Origin: an uncultured Pirellulaceae bacterium
GTDB taxonomy: Bacteria; Planctomycetota; Planctomycetia; Pirellulales; Pirellulaceae
Reading direction: 5' to 3'
Length of the DNA: 64,000 bases
Assembly: GCA_938036435.1 (NCBI GenBank)
Contig: CALHPU010000064.1
Coordinates: forward strand, 1 to 64,000
The notes beneath the pieces were generated by a model, which made no database searches, was not told where the DNA came from, and was given only the letters and a program-made list of their open reading frames with translations. This document shows positions 1 through 8,882 of this stretch, piece by piece. Positions within the stretch are counted from its first letter, which is position 1. Each line of letters opens with the position of its first letter. A program made the position numbers and the translations under genes.

Positions 1-2
1 AG

Positions 3-363
3 TGGAGGCGGCGGGATTTGAACCCGCGTCCCGCGATGATTCCACGATAGCATCTACGTGTGTAGTCGTTCATTTAAATTTCGCCTGACTAACCGAGCAA
101 CGACACCCTGATCTTCAGACTAGACAAGAACTTTGTTTAACAGCAAGCGTGCTCGACGTGACCTGCTGCGATCTGGAATTGATGACCAGCATTCAAGGCT
201 CTCCAGCGAAGCCTATCAGCCGGGGCAACCTATTTCTAGGCAGCCATTGCGAAAGAGTTATCTTCTGCAATTAAGGTTTTGATCAGATTTTTACGTGGCC
301 TTCTGATCAACCACGACACGCCACCATTGCTTCCTACAGTCCGGTCGATTCCAATTCGCCCCC
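3..363 (-). ncRNA. ssrA: tmRNA (transfer-messenger RNA), tag peptide AEDNSFAMAA*
   Basis: Minus strand begins GGGGGCGAATTGGAATCGACCGGACTGTAGGAAGC and ends GGGTTCAAATCCCGCCGCCTCCA. The 7-bp acceptor stem GGGGGCG/CGCCTCC pairs (one G-U). Resume ORF GCA GAA GAT AAC TCT TTC GCA ATG GCT GCC TAG lies at 268..236. Confidence 0.95.
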
Positions 364-454
364 TGCTGTGTCAGTAATTGACACACAGACTAATTATACG
401 CCGCAAACCGCGCGAGGGAACCTTTCCCCCTGAACGCCGTGCAAATTAGCGCAT

Positions 455-490
455 AAAAAAGCAGCCGGTCAGCATCAACCGGCTGCTTTT
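455..490 (-). terminator. Rho-independent terminator downstream of 622..1065
   Basis: AAAAGCAGCCGG-N10-CCGGCTGCTTTT stem with an A-run on the + strand (T-run on the minus strand). Confidence 0.75.
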
Positions 491-621
491 CTTATCTCGA
501 TGCCCAAACGCGATCTTGGGCAAACTTGTCTCTTACTCAATATCTCTCTCGTTCAAGGTCTTTAGGCTTGAACACTGTTTTTTTCCAAGCCGATCGGGTG
601 TGAATCCGACCTGTCGGAAAA

Positions 622-1065
622 TTAGCCATTGCAACCGCAGTCAGCCGCTGGTGCTGCTTCGATCACTGACTCATACCCGACATCCATAGATGCTTCGCAA
701 CCGCATGGTGCTGGCTCAGGAGCCGCATCGCATCCGCATGGCTCTGGAGCAGGTGCACCGCAACCGCATCCACCGCGAGAACGAAGACCGCCTAATAGAC
801 CCTTGAGTCCACCGCATGGCTCGCGGTCAACCAAACCCAATTTTGCGCCAGTGACGCAAACGCGATCGATCGACAGCTTGCGACGAGAACAGCCGCAAGC
901 GTCTGTAGTGCACTTCAGGGAAATCTGCGGTAGGCTACGTTGAACTGGGACGAATCCCAAACGCTTCTGTGGTGCGTTGCACGCTGGTGCACAATCACAA
1001 CATTGAGCAGAAGCAGGTACGGCGAATGCCAAACAAACAAAAGCAGAAAGAACAAACTTAAACAT
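622..1065 (-). CDS. Small secreted cysteine-rich protein with CGC/APEP repeats
   Basis: Signal peptide MFKFVLSAFVCLAFAVPASAQ, then many Cys (CCDC, CGCG, PCGCDAAPEPAPCGC); terminator downstream. Confidence 0.75.
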   Translation of the reverse strand: MFKFVLSAFVCLAFAVPASAQCCDCAPACNAPQKRLGFVPVQRSLPQISLKCTTDACGCSRRKLSIDRVCVTGAKLGLVDREPCGGLKGLLGGLRSRGGCGCGAPAPEPCGCDAAPEPAPCGCEASMDVGYESVIEAAPAADCGCNG

Positions 1066-1526
1066 GTATCACCTCTCCAGGAGTTTTTGAATTACTCAAC
1101 AGCCGAAAATTGAAAGTGTCGTACTCAAAGTTGTGTAAGCGACGGTTGTTAGGCAATTCGGTAAATTGTGTGATTTGGAAACGGACTTCCAAACCAACGT
1201 CGAATGTCTGGATAAAGTTAGGTCACCGCTAGGAAAGTGCTGGGGAAATTCAGACAAATTCACCTCCGTTTTGTTTTTTGTAACGACAAAATGCCTAAAT
1301 TGGACCTAGACAGAATTTTTTGGATTTGGCTAAAGTCGAATCAAGACGCTCGATACCCATTCTCGTGACTAGGGAATAGAAACCTGTGACATTACGGCTT
1401 TCCTCGGGTCGTGCGAACTCCCCACGCGCTTGCTGCCCTTATATAATTAGAGACCAAGCGAAATTGAATTAGCACGAAACGACCTTTGTTACGGCCGATT
1501 GTTGTCTCCAAGAGGAGTAAGCCGAA

Positions 1527-2075
1527 TTGTTGCGGATTTGGAATACCATCCAACGAGTCGATCAACGCATTGACTCCATTTCTTTTCCGGGGCTCGAGCG
1601 TCGTCTAGTCACCGCTAAACAATGGATGCGTAGTTTGTTCTGGCGAGCGGCTCTTTGTCCGGCGATGGTGAAACTTTACGATGCAAGGATACCCTTGGAT
1701 GGTCTGGGGCCATTGGGCGAACGAGAGGCCGAACGTTTCTTGCTGCGCCAAGGAATGATCATTCTGTTTCGCGGCTATCAGGACCGTGTTGGTGAGGTCG
1801 ATCTGATCGCGGTCGATCGACGCTCGATAGTATTTGTGGAAGTCAAAACACGTTCCAGCGATATCGCAGGCGAACCCGAGGACGCCGTCGACGAGGGCAA
1901 GCAAACGAAGCTGACCAAAACGGCGATAGGGTTTTTGAAGTGGCATCGGTTGACCGAGTACCCGGCGCGTTTTGATGTGGTGGCGATTCGCTGGCCGGAA
2001 ACTTCCGACACGCCCCAGATCAAGCACTATGTCAACGCCTTTGAACCGGTTGGGGAATTTCAGTTTTTCTCCTAG
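1527..2075 (+). CDS. YraN/UPF0102 family endonuclease-like protein
   Basis: GYQDRVGEVDLIAVDRRSIVFVEVKTRSS...KQTKLTKTAIGFL motif typical of UPF0102. Its stop codon TAG is formed at the edge of the 2073..2201 repeat. Confidence 0.85.
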   Translation: MLRIWNTIQRVDQRIDSISFPGLERRLVTAKQWMRSLFWRAALCPAMVKLYDARIPLDGLGPLGEREAERFLLRQGMIILFRGYQDRVGEVDLIAVDRRSIVFVEVKTRSSDIAGEPEDAVDEGKQTKLTKTAIGFLKWHRLTEYPARFDVVAIRWPETSDTPQIKHYVNAFEPVGEFQFFS

Positions 2076-2201
2076 TGGTCTGTCAACATTTAATTTTAGG
2101 GTAGCTGGATTCGCCAGAATTCAGTTCAGCAGTATAAAACCGAAGTCTGGCGACTCCGGCTACGATGACACACTCTAACTTCCATCCCTGACAAACCACT
2201 A
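2073..2201. repeat. 129-bp MITE-like element, copy 1
   Basis: Near-terminal inverted repeats TAGTGGTCTGTCA/TGACAAACCACTA flanked by CTAG context. I count 127/129 positions identical to 9960..10088. Confidence 0.85.
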
Positions 2202-2208
2202 GAGGACG

Positions 2209-2259
2209 TTTTTAGAACCACGCAGTTTTAAGAACCACGCAGTTTTTAGAACCACGCAG
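2209..2259. repeat. 17-bp direct tandem repeat, 3 copies
   Basis: TTTT(T/A)AGAACCACGCAG repeated three times in tandem. Confidence 0.8.
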
Positions 2260-2446
2260 TAACGGTTGGCTTGCGCTATTGCGCTGAAATGTAGATCGCC
2301 CAGCTTGACAAAGTGAGCAAAGCTTCAGTGGTGCGATATCGGAAAGTGCTAGCGAGCGGTAGCGTAGATCTGGCTGGCTGGTGTAGGTCCTTACTGTTAA
2401 AAGAGGGTCTTCTTCCAAACAATCACATCACCAGACAATCCTAAGC

Positions 2447-3454
2447 ATGGATGTTGAAGGAAAGATCAAGATGATGGCGACCGCCCCGATGTTACGAAAA
2501 CGCACACCAAGCAACCTGAGCAAATTTATCACGGCAGCTTGCACGTTGCTTTTGGCGACAGCCCCTGCCCTGCTGTGGGCTCAGCAAGATTCAGAACAAG
2601 GTCCAGAGACGCGCGTTGCCGCCAATCCCGATCAACGGCGTCAGGCTGGAAATGGAATTCAATCAGCCCCTCAGGCGCCACCGGCTCAAACAGCGGCCGA
2701 AGAGAAATACCGCGATCAAATTCTCGATTACTGGGAGCAAAGCAGCGCACAGTACAAGAACTTTCGCTGTTCGTTTCGTCGATACACTTACGATTCGGCC
2801 GTGGTCAACTTTCGAGACCCTAAGTCCCAGCGACTTGCTGCAGCCGAAATCGCAACTGGCGAGATCTTTTTTGCGGCTCCCGAGCACGGGCGATATCAAA
2901 CCGAACAGATTTGGAATTTTGCGGCTCCCCCCCAACAGCCCGGGGCAGACGCCGATTATGAACTGGAAAAATCCGAGTCGGCTCAAACCAAATGGATCTG
3001 CGACGGACAAACGATCTACGAATTCGATTTCGGCCAGAAACGTCTTTACGAAACATTGATTCCCGAATCGATGCGTGGCCCGCAAGGTCTGGCGGCAAGT
3101 CCGATTCCGTTTTTGTTCGGTGCAAGGAAAGACGTTCTGCTGGAACGCTACTGGGTCCGAGTGATCACGCCGCGTGAAGTAGAAAACGAATATTGGTTGC
3201 AGGTTTTTCCCAAGCGTGCTCAAGACGCTCGGAACTACAGCAAGATCGAGATCATCATCGACCAAGAGGATTTTCTGCCCAAAGCAATGCGAATGTTCTC
3301 ATCCCAGTACAACCCGGCTAAAGGCAATTTCGCCCATATGAACTTCGAGTTTCAGGATCGTCGGGTCAATGGACTGTCTCTCGAAGGACTCTTTGGCCGT
3401 CCCTCAAAGCCAATCGGATGGACCCGTCAGAAACGCAGTTTTCTAGCAGAGTAG
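2447..3454 (+). CDS. TIGR03009-like planctomycete secreted protein
   Basis: EEKYRDQILDYWEQSSAQYKNFRCSFRRYTYD... and WICDGQTIYEFDFGQKRLYE pattern; signal peptide-like N terminus. Confidence 0.7.
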   Translation: MDVEGKIKMMATAPMLRKRTPSNLSKFITAACTLLLATAPALLWAQQDSEQGPETRVAANPDQRRQAGNGIQSAPQAPPAQTAAEEKYRDQILDYWEQSSAQYKNFRCSFRRYTYDSAVVNFRDPKSQRLAAAEIATGEIFFAAPEHGRYQTEQIWNFAAPPQQPGADADYELEKSESAQTKWICDGQTIYEFDFGQKRLYETLIPESMRGPQGLAASPIPFLFGARKDVLLERYWVRVITPREVENEYWLQVFPKRAQDARNYSKIEIIIDQEDFLPKAMRMFSSQYNPAKGNFAHMNFEFQDRRVNGLSLEGLFGRPSKPIGWTRQKRSFLAE

Positions 3455-3488
3455 CAGTAAAGCTAACGGCGATTGTCGGTCGTTGGGG

Positions 3489-4475
3489 TCAGTACTTCAG
3501 ATAAGCCATTACGACGCCGACCAGAAATCCAATGACATGACACCAATTGGCGACCTGGCCGACTAAGGGTACTGCTACCGGTAACATGCAAAATACCATA
3601 TAGCCAAGGAGAATCACCACGGTCATTTGAGGCAGAAAGAATCCACTCCTTGGGTCGCTGTATTGCTTTACGACGATGAAGCCAAACAGCCCAAAGACAA
3701 CGCCAGAGAGGCCGCCAAAGCTACTGATCAAAATGCCGCTGGGAAAATAGGGAGGTGAGCCTCCCATTCTAGCTGGCGCAACACCTTGGGCAAAATTTGA
3801 AAGTATCGCGATGGCGACGACCAAAATCGCCATCCAAATCGTTCCGTATCGTCCCTCGATCATGCGGCCAAACTGCAAGAACCACAACATGTTAAAAATG
3901 AAGTGAATAAAGCCGTAGTGGATAAATATCGGGGTCACCAGTCGCCAAATTTCCCCGCGCTGAATACTTGCCAACCGCAAGCTAAGTGAATCGCGGTCGT
4001 TTTGATATGCTTCTACCAGTTCCAATGATTGTGGTTGGTCGACGGCGACGAACTGTAACGCTCGGTTTGCCCCTTGCTCCCGTTGTGTTTCGTCTAAGTT
4101 AAAGTTGGTTACGATGGCTACAAGTAAACATAAGATCATCACGGTCTTGGTCATCGGGCCAGTCGGCGTGCCCATGCCACCGGACGAACGGGTGACTTTC
4201 ATCTGCTTGTTCTGAATCTCCCGCCGCTTTTTTTCCCGCTCGCGCAATATTTGGCTGGCTTGGCCAACTGCGGACGAGTATTTTGGATCGTCGGGATTCT
4301 TCAGAAATTCTTCGTACTGGCTAAGTGCTGTTTTGAAGTGGTCTTCCTCTTTGACCCAAATCTCCACCTTTCCGTCGTCGGCCGTTTCAATCTTGGTTTC
4401 GATTTCTTGGGTCAGCAGCCAAGCGGCGAAAGTGCCAACTTTTTTCTGACCTTCAGTAGCGCCAATTAGTCTCAT
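3489..4475 (-). CDS. Rhomboid family intramembrane serine protease
   Basis: HYGFIHFIFNMLWFLQFGRMIEGRYG, catalytic GGLSGVVFGLFG (Ser), and WCHVIGFLVGVV (His); multiple TM segments. Confidence 0.88.
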   Translation of the reverse strand: MRLIGATEGQKKVGTFAAWLLTQEIETKIETADDGKVEIWVKEEDHFKTALSQYEEFLKNPDDPKYSSAVGQASQILREREKKRREIQNKQMKVTRSSGGMGTPTGPMTKTVMILCLLVAIVTNFNLDETQREQGANRALQFVAVDQPQSLELVEAYQNDRDSLSLRLASIQRGEIWRLVTPIFIHYGFIHFIFNMLWFLQFGRMIEGRYGTIWMAILVVAIAILSNFAQGVAPARMGGSPPYFPSGILISSFGGLSGVVFGLFGFIVVKQYSDPRSGFFLPQMTVVILLGYMVFCMLPVAVPLVGQVANWCHVIGFLVGVVMAYLKY

Positions 4476-4575
4476 GGTAGCAATATTTGGTGAGAGAAAG
4501 AGTAATAAGACACCGTTATATGGCGAATCGTTTGTTGAAAGAGATTCGACGCCAGCATCATGAACCGTTGACCGG

Positions 4576-7029
4576 GTGGCCGATTCCTATTGTCAAACCA
4601 AGTCAATTCAGGGAAAGTCCGCAGGGTTTGATCCTCGATTATCGCCGATAGTGGGGCCCGCTGTCCATCCGACGAAGGCGAGAACCGTCCCTCGGTCCAC
4701 CATTTTAACTTTGATCGATTTCGAGTTCCTTTCCAGTAACGGATCGCTCACGACGCCAATGGCCAACGACTCTTCGCAATCTGATTCTTCGACTCCTGCT
4801 GACGCCGCTGACATGGTATTCGTTCCACCTAGCGCGCCGGCAAATACGGGAACGGCGTCTGAGCGCGAGCGGCGCAAAAATCGAACCGGCCACTCGTCCT
4901 CAGGCCAAGGCAACCAGCGTATTGACAAGCCAAGTAGCTCTGTTTCAGGCGATCCGAAGAGCTCGCCAGATGATAAGCTGGTCGATCAAACGAAGCAACA
5001 GATTCGGCAACTGGTAACAGAAATTTCTGAACTAGCGCGGACAGAATGTTCGGTGCAAGATTTTTACCAAGGGTTTTTGACGCGCACAACGGGTGCACTT
5101 GCATCTGATGGAGGAGCGATCTGGATTCGAGAATCCAACCAACAGCCTCTTAAGATTCACTACCACATCAATCTGAAACAGACGGTGTTGGCGAGCGATA
5201 CGGCCGCACAGAAGAAACACTCTGATCTTCTCAAACGTATTGTCGATGCGGGCGAACCGGAGGTAATCGCTCCCTATGCAGAAAGTTCAGATCCCAGTCA
5301 TGGCGGTAACCCCACCGACAAGCTATTGATTTTCGGGCCCATCGTTGTCAACCACGAGGTGATCGGGCTGGTTGAGATTCTACAGCGCCCCGGCGCCGGA
5401 CCAACAACGCAGCGCGGCTACCTTCGTTTTCTGATGCAGATGTGCGAACTGGCCAGTGAGTTTCTCACCAACGAGAAAATTCGATCTTTCCATGCTCAAC
5501 AATCAATGTGGGGAAAGTTCGATCAATTCGTTCAAGCGGTTTATGGAAGTCTCGATGCTTCCAAAACAGCCTTTTCGGTTGCAAATGAAGGGCGCCGAGT
5601 GATCGATTGCGATCGGGTGACTGTGTTGCTCGGCCGCGGGAATTCGATGAAAGTGCGATCGATCAGCGGTTTGGACTCGATCGAAAGACGCAGCGACCAA
5701 GTGAAACATTTGACTCGGCTTGGCCGTGCTGTGGTCAAGGGCCGATCAGCGCTGTGGTATGACGGCGTTAGCGCGACCGACGAGAATCTGCCACCGCAAA
5801 TTCAAGCCAAACTTCATCCGTACATCGATCGCTCGCACAGCAAATTGTTGGCGGTCATTCCGTTGTTTGCCGCCGTGCCAACAGACCCCGATTCCAATCT
5901 TGATCTAGGATTTGAGGCAAACGTTGTCGGGCGTTCGGGGCGGTCTGATCAACCTATCGGTGCGCTGGTTGTCGAACGACTGAAGGACGGGACGCTGACT
6001 GAAGACTTCAAGAAACGCGTAGAAGCCGTGGTTGGCCACTCCGAAGTCGCGCTGACCAATGCGATAGAGCACAACGCGATCTTCCTGATGCCATTGTGGA
6101 AGGCAATCGGTAAAGTGATGTCAGCCTTTCAAGGCGGCAACCTGCTTAAGACCATGTTTGTTTCCGGCATCGCCTTGGCTATGGGGTTGTGTTTGTGTTG
6201 GATTCCATGGCCGTTTTCTTTGGCCGCCAAAGGCGCTCTGATTCCAGAGGTGCAATCAGAAGTCTATGCTCAAAGTGCTGGCGTGATGGAAGAACTGTTT
6301 GTTTCTGACCAAGGCGATACCCCAGTGACACAAGGTCAAGTGCTCGCGCGGATGTCTAACAACGATCTGGCAGTTGCCATCGAGAACCTGCGCAACAGCA
6401 TCGTCGAGGCAGAGACGCGGCAAGCAATCAACGAAAGCCTACGCGCCCAAGACGATTTGTCCGAATACGAACGACAAACGATCGAGATCGAAATCGAACA
6501 GGCGCGGCAAGAGAAGATTGGGCTTCGCGAAGAACTAAAGCTGCGAGTGATAGAGAACAAACATCTCGAAGTCGTTGCTCCTGCAACGGGAATCGTGGTG
6601 AATTGGCAAGCTCGACAGAATCTGATTAATCGCCCGGTCGAGCGCGGCCAGAACTTGATGACGATCGTAGATCCAAATTCCAATTGGTTATTGGAGTTGG
6701 AGTTGCCTGAGCGCCGATTGGGGCATTTAATGGATGCGTTGACCAAATCGCGCGAACCATTACAGGTTACGTTTGCGATGGCATCGATGCCCAGCAAAGA
6801 GTTCAGCGGGCAATTGCACCTAGTGGATCATCAACTGGATGTTCACTCCGACCAAGGCAACACCTGTTTGGTACGAGTGGCATTTGACAATTCTGATCTT
6901 GAACCTGAAATGTTGCGAACGGGCACACGCGTCAACGCCTCGATCGCTTGCGGCACTTGCTCGATTGGCTACGCGATGTTCCACGAGGTCATCGAGACCG
7001 TTCAGGCCAAGTGGATGCTGTGGTTCTGA
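4576..7029 (+). CDS. GAF domain plus HlyD-like membrane-fusion (efflux adaptor) protein
   Basis: N-terminal GAF-like region (RTECSVQDFYQGFLTRTTGALASDGGAIWIRE), one TM segment (GIALAMGLCLCWIPWPFSLAA), then a biotinyl-lipoyl/coiled-coil HlyD region (GALIPEVQSEVYAQSAGVMEELFVSDQGDTPVTQGQVLARM). True start may be further in, e.g. MANDSS. Confidence 0.75.
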   Translation: MADSYCQTKSIQGKSAGFDPRLSPIVGPAVHPTKARTVPRSTILTLIDFEFLSSNGSLTTPMANDSSQSDSSTPADAADMVFVPPSAPANTGTASERERRKNRTGHSSSGQGNQRIDKPSSSVSGDPKSSPDDKLVDQTKQQIRQLVTEISELARTECSVQDFYQGFLTRTTGALASDGGAIWIRESNQQPLKIHYHINLKQTVLASDTAAQKKHSDLLKRIVDAGEPEVIAPYAESSDPSHGGNPTDKLLIFGPIVVNHEVIGLVEILQRPGAGPTTQRGYLRFLMQMCELASEFLTNEKIRSFHAQQSMWGKFDQFVQAVYGSLDASKTAFSVANEGRRVIDCDRVTVLLGRGNSMKVRSISGLDSIERRSDQVKHLTRLGRAVVKGRSALWYDGVSATDENLPPQIQAKLHPYIDRSHSKLLAVIPLFAAVPTDPDSNLDLGFEANVVGRSGRSDQPIGALVVERLKDGTLTEDFKKRVEAVVGHSEVALTNAIEHNAIFLMPLWKAIGKVMSAFQGGNLLKTMFVSGIALAMGLCLCWIPWPFSLAAKGALIPEVQSEVYAQSAGVMEELFVSDQGDTPVTQGQVLARMSNNDLAVAIENLRNSIVEAETRQAINESLRAQDDLSEYERQTIEIEIEQARQEKIGLREELKLRVIENKHLEVVAPATGIVVNWQARQNLINRPVERGQNLMTIVDPNSNWLLELELPERRLGHLMDALTKSREPLQVTFAMASMPSKEFSGQLHLVDHQLDVHSDQGNTCLVRVAFDNSDLEPEMLRTGTRVNASIACGTCSIGYAMFHEVIETVQAKWMLWF

Positions 7030-7065
7030 TGGAAGCCCAAGCCACAAGCTTTGAATCTAGCTTTC

Positions 7066-7992
7066 TTATTCGGCCGGCATAAACTCGTTGTCGATCATCC
7101 AGTCAGTCAGACGATCTTTCCAAGTGCTGATCGATCTAAGTTTGGAACGTTGGCCCATGTTGAATCCGTGTCCACCTTTTGCGTAGAGGTGCATTTCTAC
7201 CGGGACTTTGGCAGTACGAAACTTGCCCAGCAAGTCGACGACGGCTTTAGAGGCACCTTGATCGTCGTTGGCTACCAGCATGAACGTTGGAGGCGCGGTA
7301 TCGGGAATGGCATCTGGTACTCCGAGATGCCCGGGGTAGATCAACACTTGGAAATTGGGCTGGCAACTAACGCGATCGATTGGATCAGAAGCGTCAGGGA
7401 TTCCCTCGTAGGAGTTGTAGGCTACTTCGGAGGCAACCTCGCCCCCGGCACTGAAGCCCACGATTCCAATTTTATCCGGATTAATTTTGTAGTCTGCCGC
7501 GTGAGCGCGTACCCATCGCATGGCCCGACGACCGTCGGCACGCGGATGTACGTCCAGTTTATAGGGTGAACCTTTTTCACGAGCCAGACGATATTTGATC
7601 ACGAACGCCGTCGCACCCAATCGCACAAAATACTCCGCCGGATCGCATCCCTCTGCGGTGTAAACCAGCATGCGGTGACCGCCGCCGGGAAAGATCACAA
7701 CGGCAGTTCCGTTGGATTTGTCAGCTGAAGGGCGGAAGACGGTAACGGATGGGTCGTGCACGTTCTTGACCCAATAGTCTTTGGCTTGCTCGGGTTCGTT
7801 TCTTCGTTCTACTGAATCCGGAGCCCCTTGCTCCCAGAGAGAGAATCGCTGGCCGGTGAGTTTGCCGGATTCCTGCGCCGCAGCGGTTTTGGTATCGGCA
7901 AAGATGGCGAGGCATAGCAAAGCCGTCGGCAAGATAAGTACAACGTTAAAGAACAGCTGAATTAGTGGGCGCGCGTGAGAAGATCTCATCAT
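7066..7992 (-). CDS. Alpha/beta hydrolase (esterase/lipase-like, secreted)
   Basis: AVVIFPGGGHRML (oxyanion-hole HGGG-like), GIVGFSAGGEVAS (GxSxG nucleophile), C-terminal GGHGFNMG (His). Confidence 0.85.
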   Translation of the reverse strand: MMRSSHARPLIQLFFNVVLILPTALLCLAIFADTKTAAAQESGKLTGQRFSLWEQGAPDSVERRNEPEQAKDYWVKNVHDPSVTVFRPSADKSNGTAVVIFPGGGHRMLVYTAEGCDPAEYFVRLGATAFVIKYRLAREKGSPYKLDVHPRADGRRAMRWVRAHAADYKINPDKIGIVGFSAGGEVASEVAYNSYEGIPDASDPIDRVSCQPNFQVLIYPGHLGVPDAIPDTAPPTFMLVANDDQGASKAVVDLLGKFRTAKVPVEMHLYAKGGHGFNMGQRSKLRSISTWKDRLTDWMIDNEFMPAE

Positions 7993-8081
7993 TGAAGCCT
8001 TGAATTGCAGTCGAGTCGAGTTGGTTGCGAATGTTTAGGCGCGCAAATAATTCGACTCGCACAAATCATCCAATGCGCACT

Positions 8082-8117
8082 AAAAAACGGTCGCCCATTC
8101 CTGAGAAAGGGCGACCG
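8082..8117 (-). terminator. Rho-independent terminator downstream of the full-length HMA ORF
   Basis: CGGTCGCCC (8088-8096)/GGGCGACCG (8109-8117) stem with TTTTTT on the minus strand. Confidence 0.75.
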
Positions 8118-8149
8118 AATGTTTCGATATGGACTAATGTTCTTAAGTC

Positions 8150-8530
8150 CTAAAGTTGAGTAGCAGAGAACCTATTGCTCGCCGCAGTCTCGATGGCCTT
8201 TTTGGCCGCTTCGGCGTCTACTTCATCGCCTTTTAGAATGACTTTGCCCAGTTCTGGAATTTCGACCTCTACACCCGGTAGAGCAGTGGCAAGCTCGTTT
8301 TTAATCGCGCCTCCACATCCGGCTCGTCAGGTCATGCCTTTTACGTCAAAGCTAACTGTCGTTAGCTCTTCACCAGTCGCTGGTGCTGTGCTGGAAGTAC
8401 TTCCCTCAGCAGTCGCCGCTGCTCCACCGCCATCGTTAGATGGAGCCGCAGTTTCACTTCCGCCACATCCAGAGACTGCCAGTGCGGCAGTTGCGGTTAC
8501 GGCAACTGCGAACAAGCTCAAAAATCTCAT
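8150..8530 (-). CDS. HMA-domain lipoprotein with in-frame TGA at a conserved Cys position (candidate selenoprotein, GMT-U-RAGC)
   Basis: MRFLSLFAVAVTATAALAVSGC lipobox, then VSFDVKGMT[TGA]RAGCGGAIKNELATALPGVEVEIPELGKVILKGDEVDAEAAKKAIETAASNRFSATQL*. TGA at 8327-8329; the same frame continues to TAG at 8150-8152; terminator immediately downstream. Confidence 0.7.
8286..8316 (-). promoter_or_regulatory. Candidate bacterial SECIS-like hairpin downstream of the TGA
   Basis: Minus-strand GUGG-AGGC-[GCGAUUAAAAACGA]-GCUU-g-CCAC folds as 8 bp with one bulged G and one G-U pair. Loop begins with G, 18 nt after the UGA. Confidence 0.45.
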
Positions 8531-8792
8531 GGTCTTCTCCACAAAGATAAAAAAATTGCAGCCCACGATTAGATTCGACGCTCGAAACGCAGCACTGACA
8601 GACAGTGTTGGTATCGATGGACTACATAACTAGATCTACTATAAGCGTCAAAGGGCTGGTGGAGGGGCAGTTGAAACGATTCTTTTGCTAAAAACAGTGA
8701 TGTATCGGAGAATTTCAGGTCTTCCGGGTAAATTGAGCCGCTTTTGGGTCAATTGGAACCATCGGCGCAGTTAATCTCGCGACGTGGATGCC

Positions 8793-8837
8793 AAAAAAAA
8801 TGGTGGTCGCTGTAGGCCAGAGCTACAGCAACCACCA
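8793..8837 (-). terminator. Rho-independent terminator downstream of 8883..9611
   Basis: TGGTGGTCGCTGTAG/CTACAGCAACCACCA stem (one mismatch) with A8 on the + strand. Confidence 0.75.
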
Positions 8838-8882
8838 TCGATCGATTTCGAATTCTTGAAGTCTTCGAATCTCAACGTTTGT

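Noticed and set aside
629-943. 104-aa plus-strand ORF
   Set aside because: Antisense of the Cys-rich secreted protein gene; translation is repeat-derived PHGSG low complexity.
2663-3265. 200-aa minus-strand ORF
   Set aside because: Antisense of the TIGR03009-like CDS; no coherent domain.
8175-8633. 152-aa plus-strand ORF over the HMA region
   Set aside because: Antisense shadow of the HMA lipoprotein gene; low-complexity translation without domain features.
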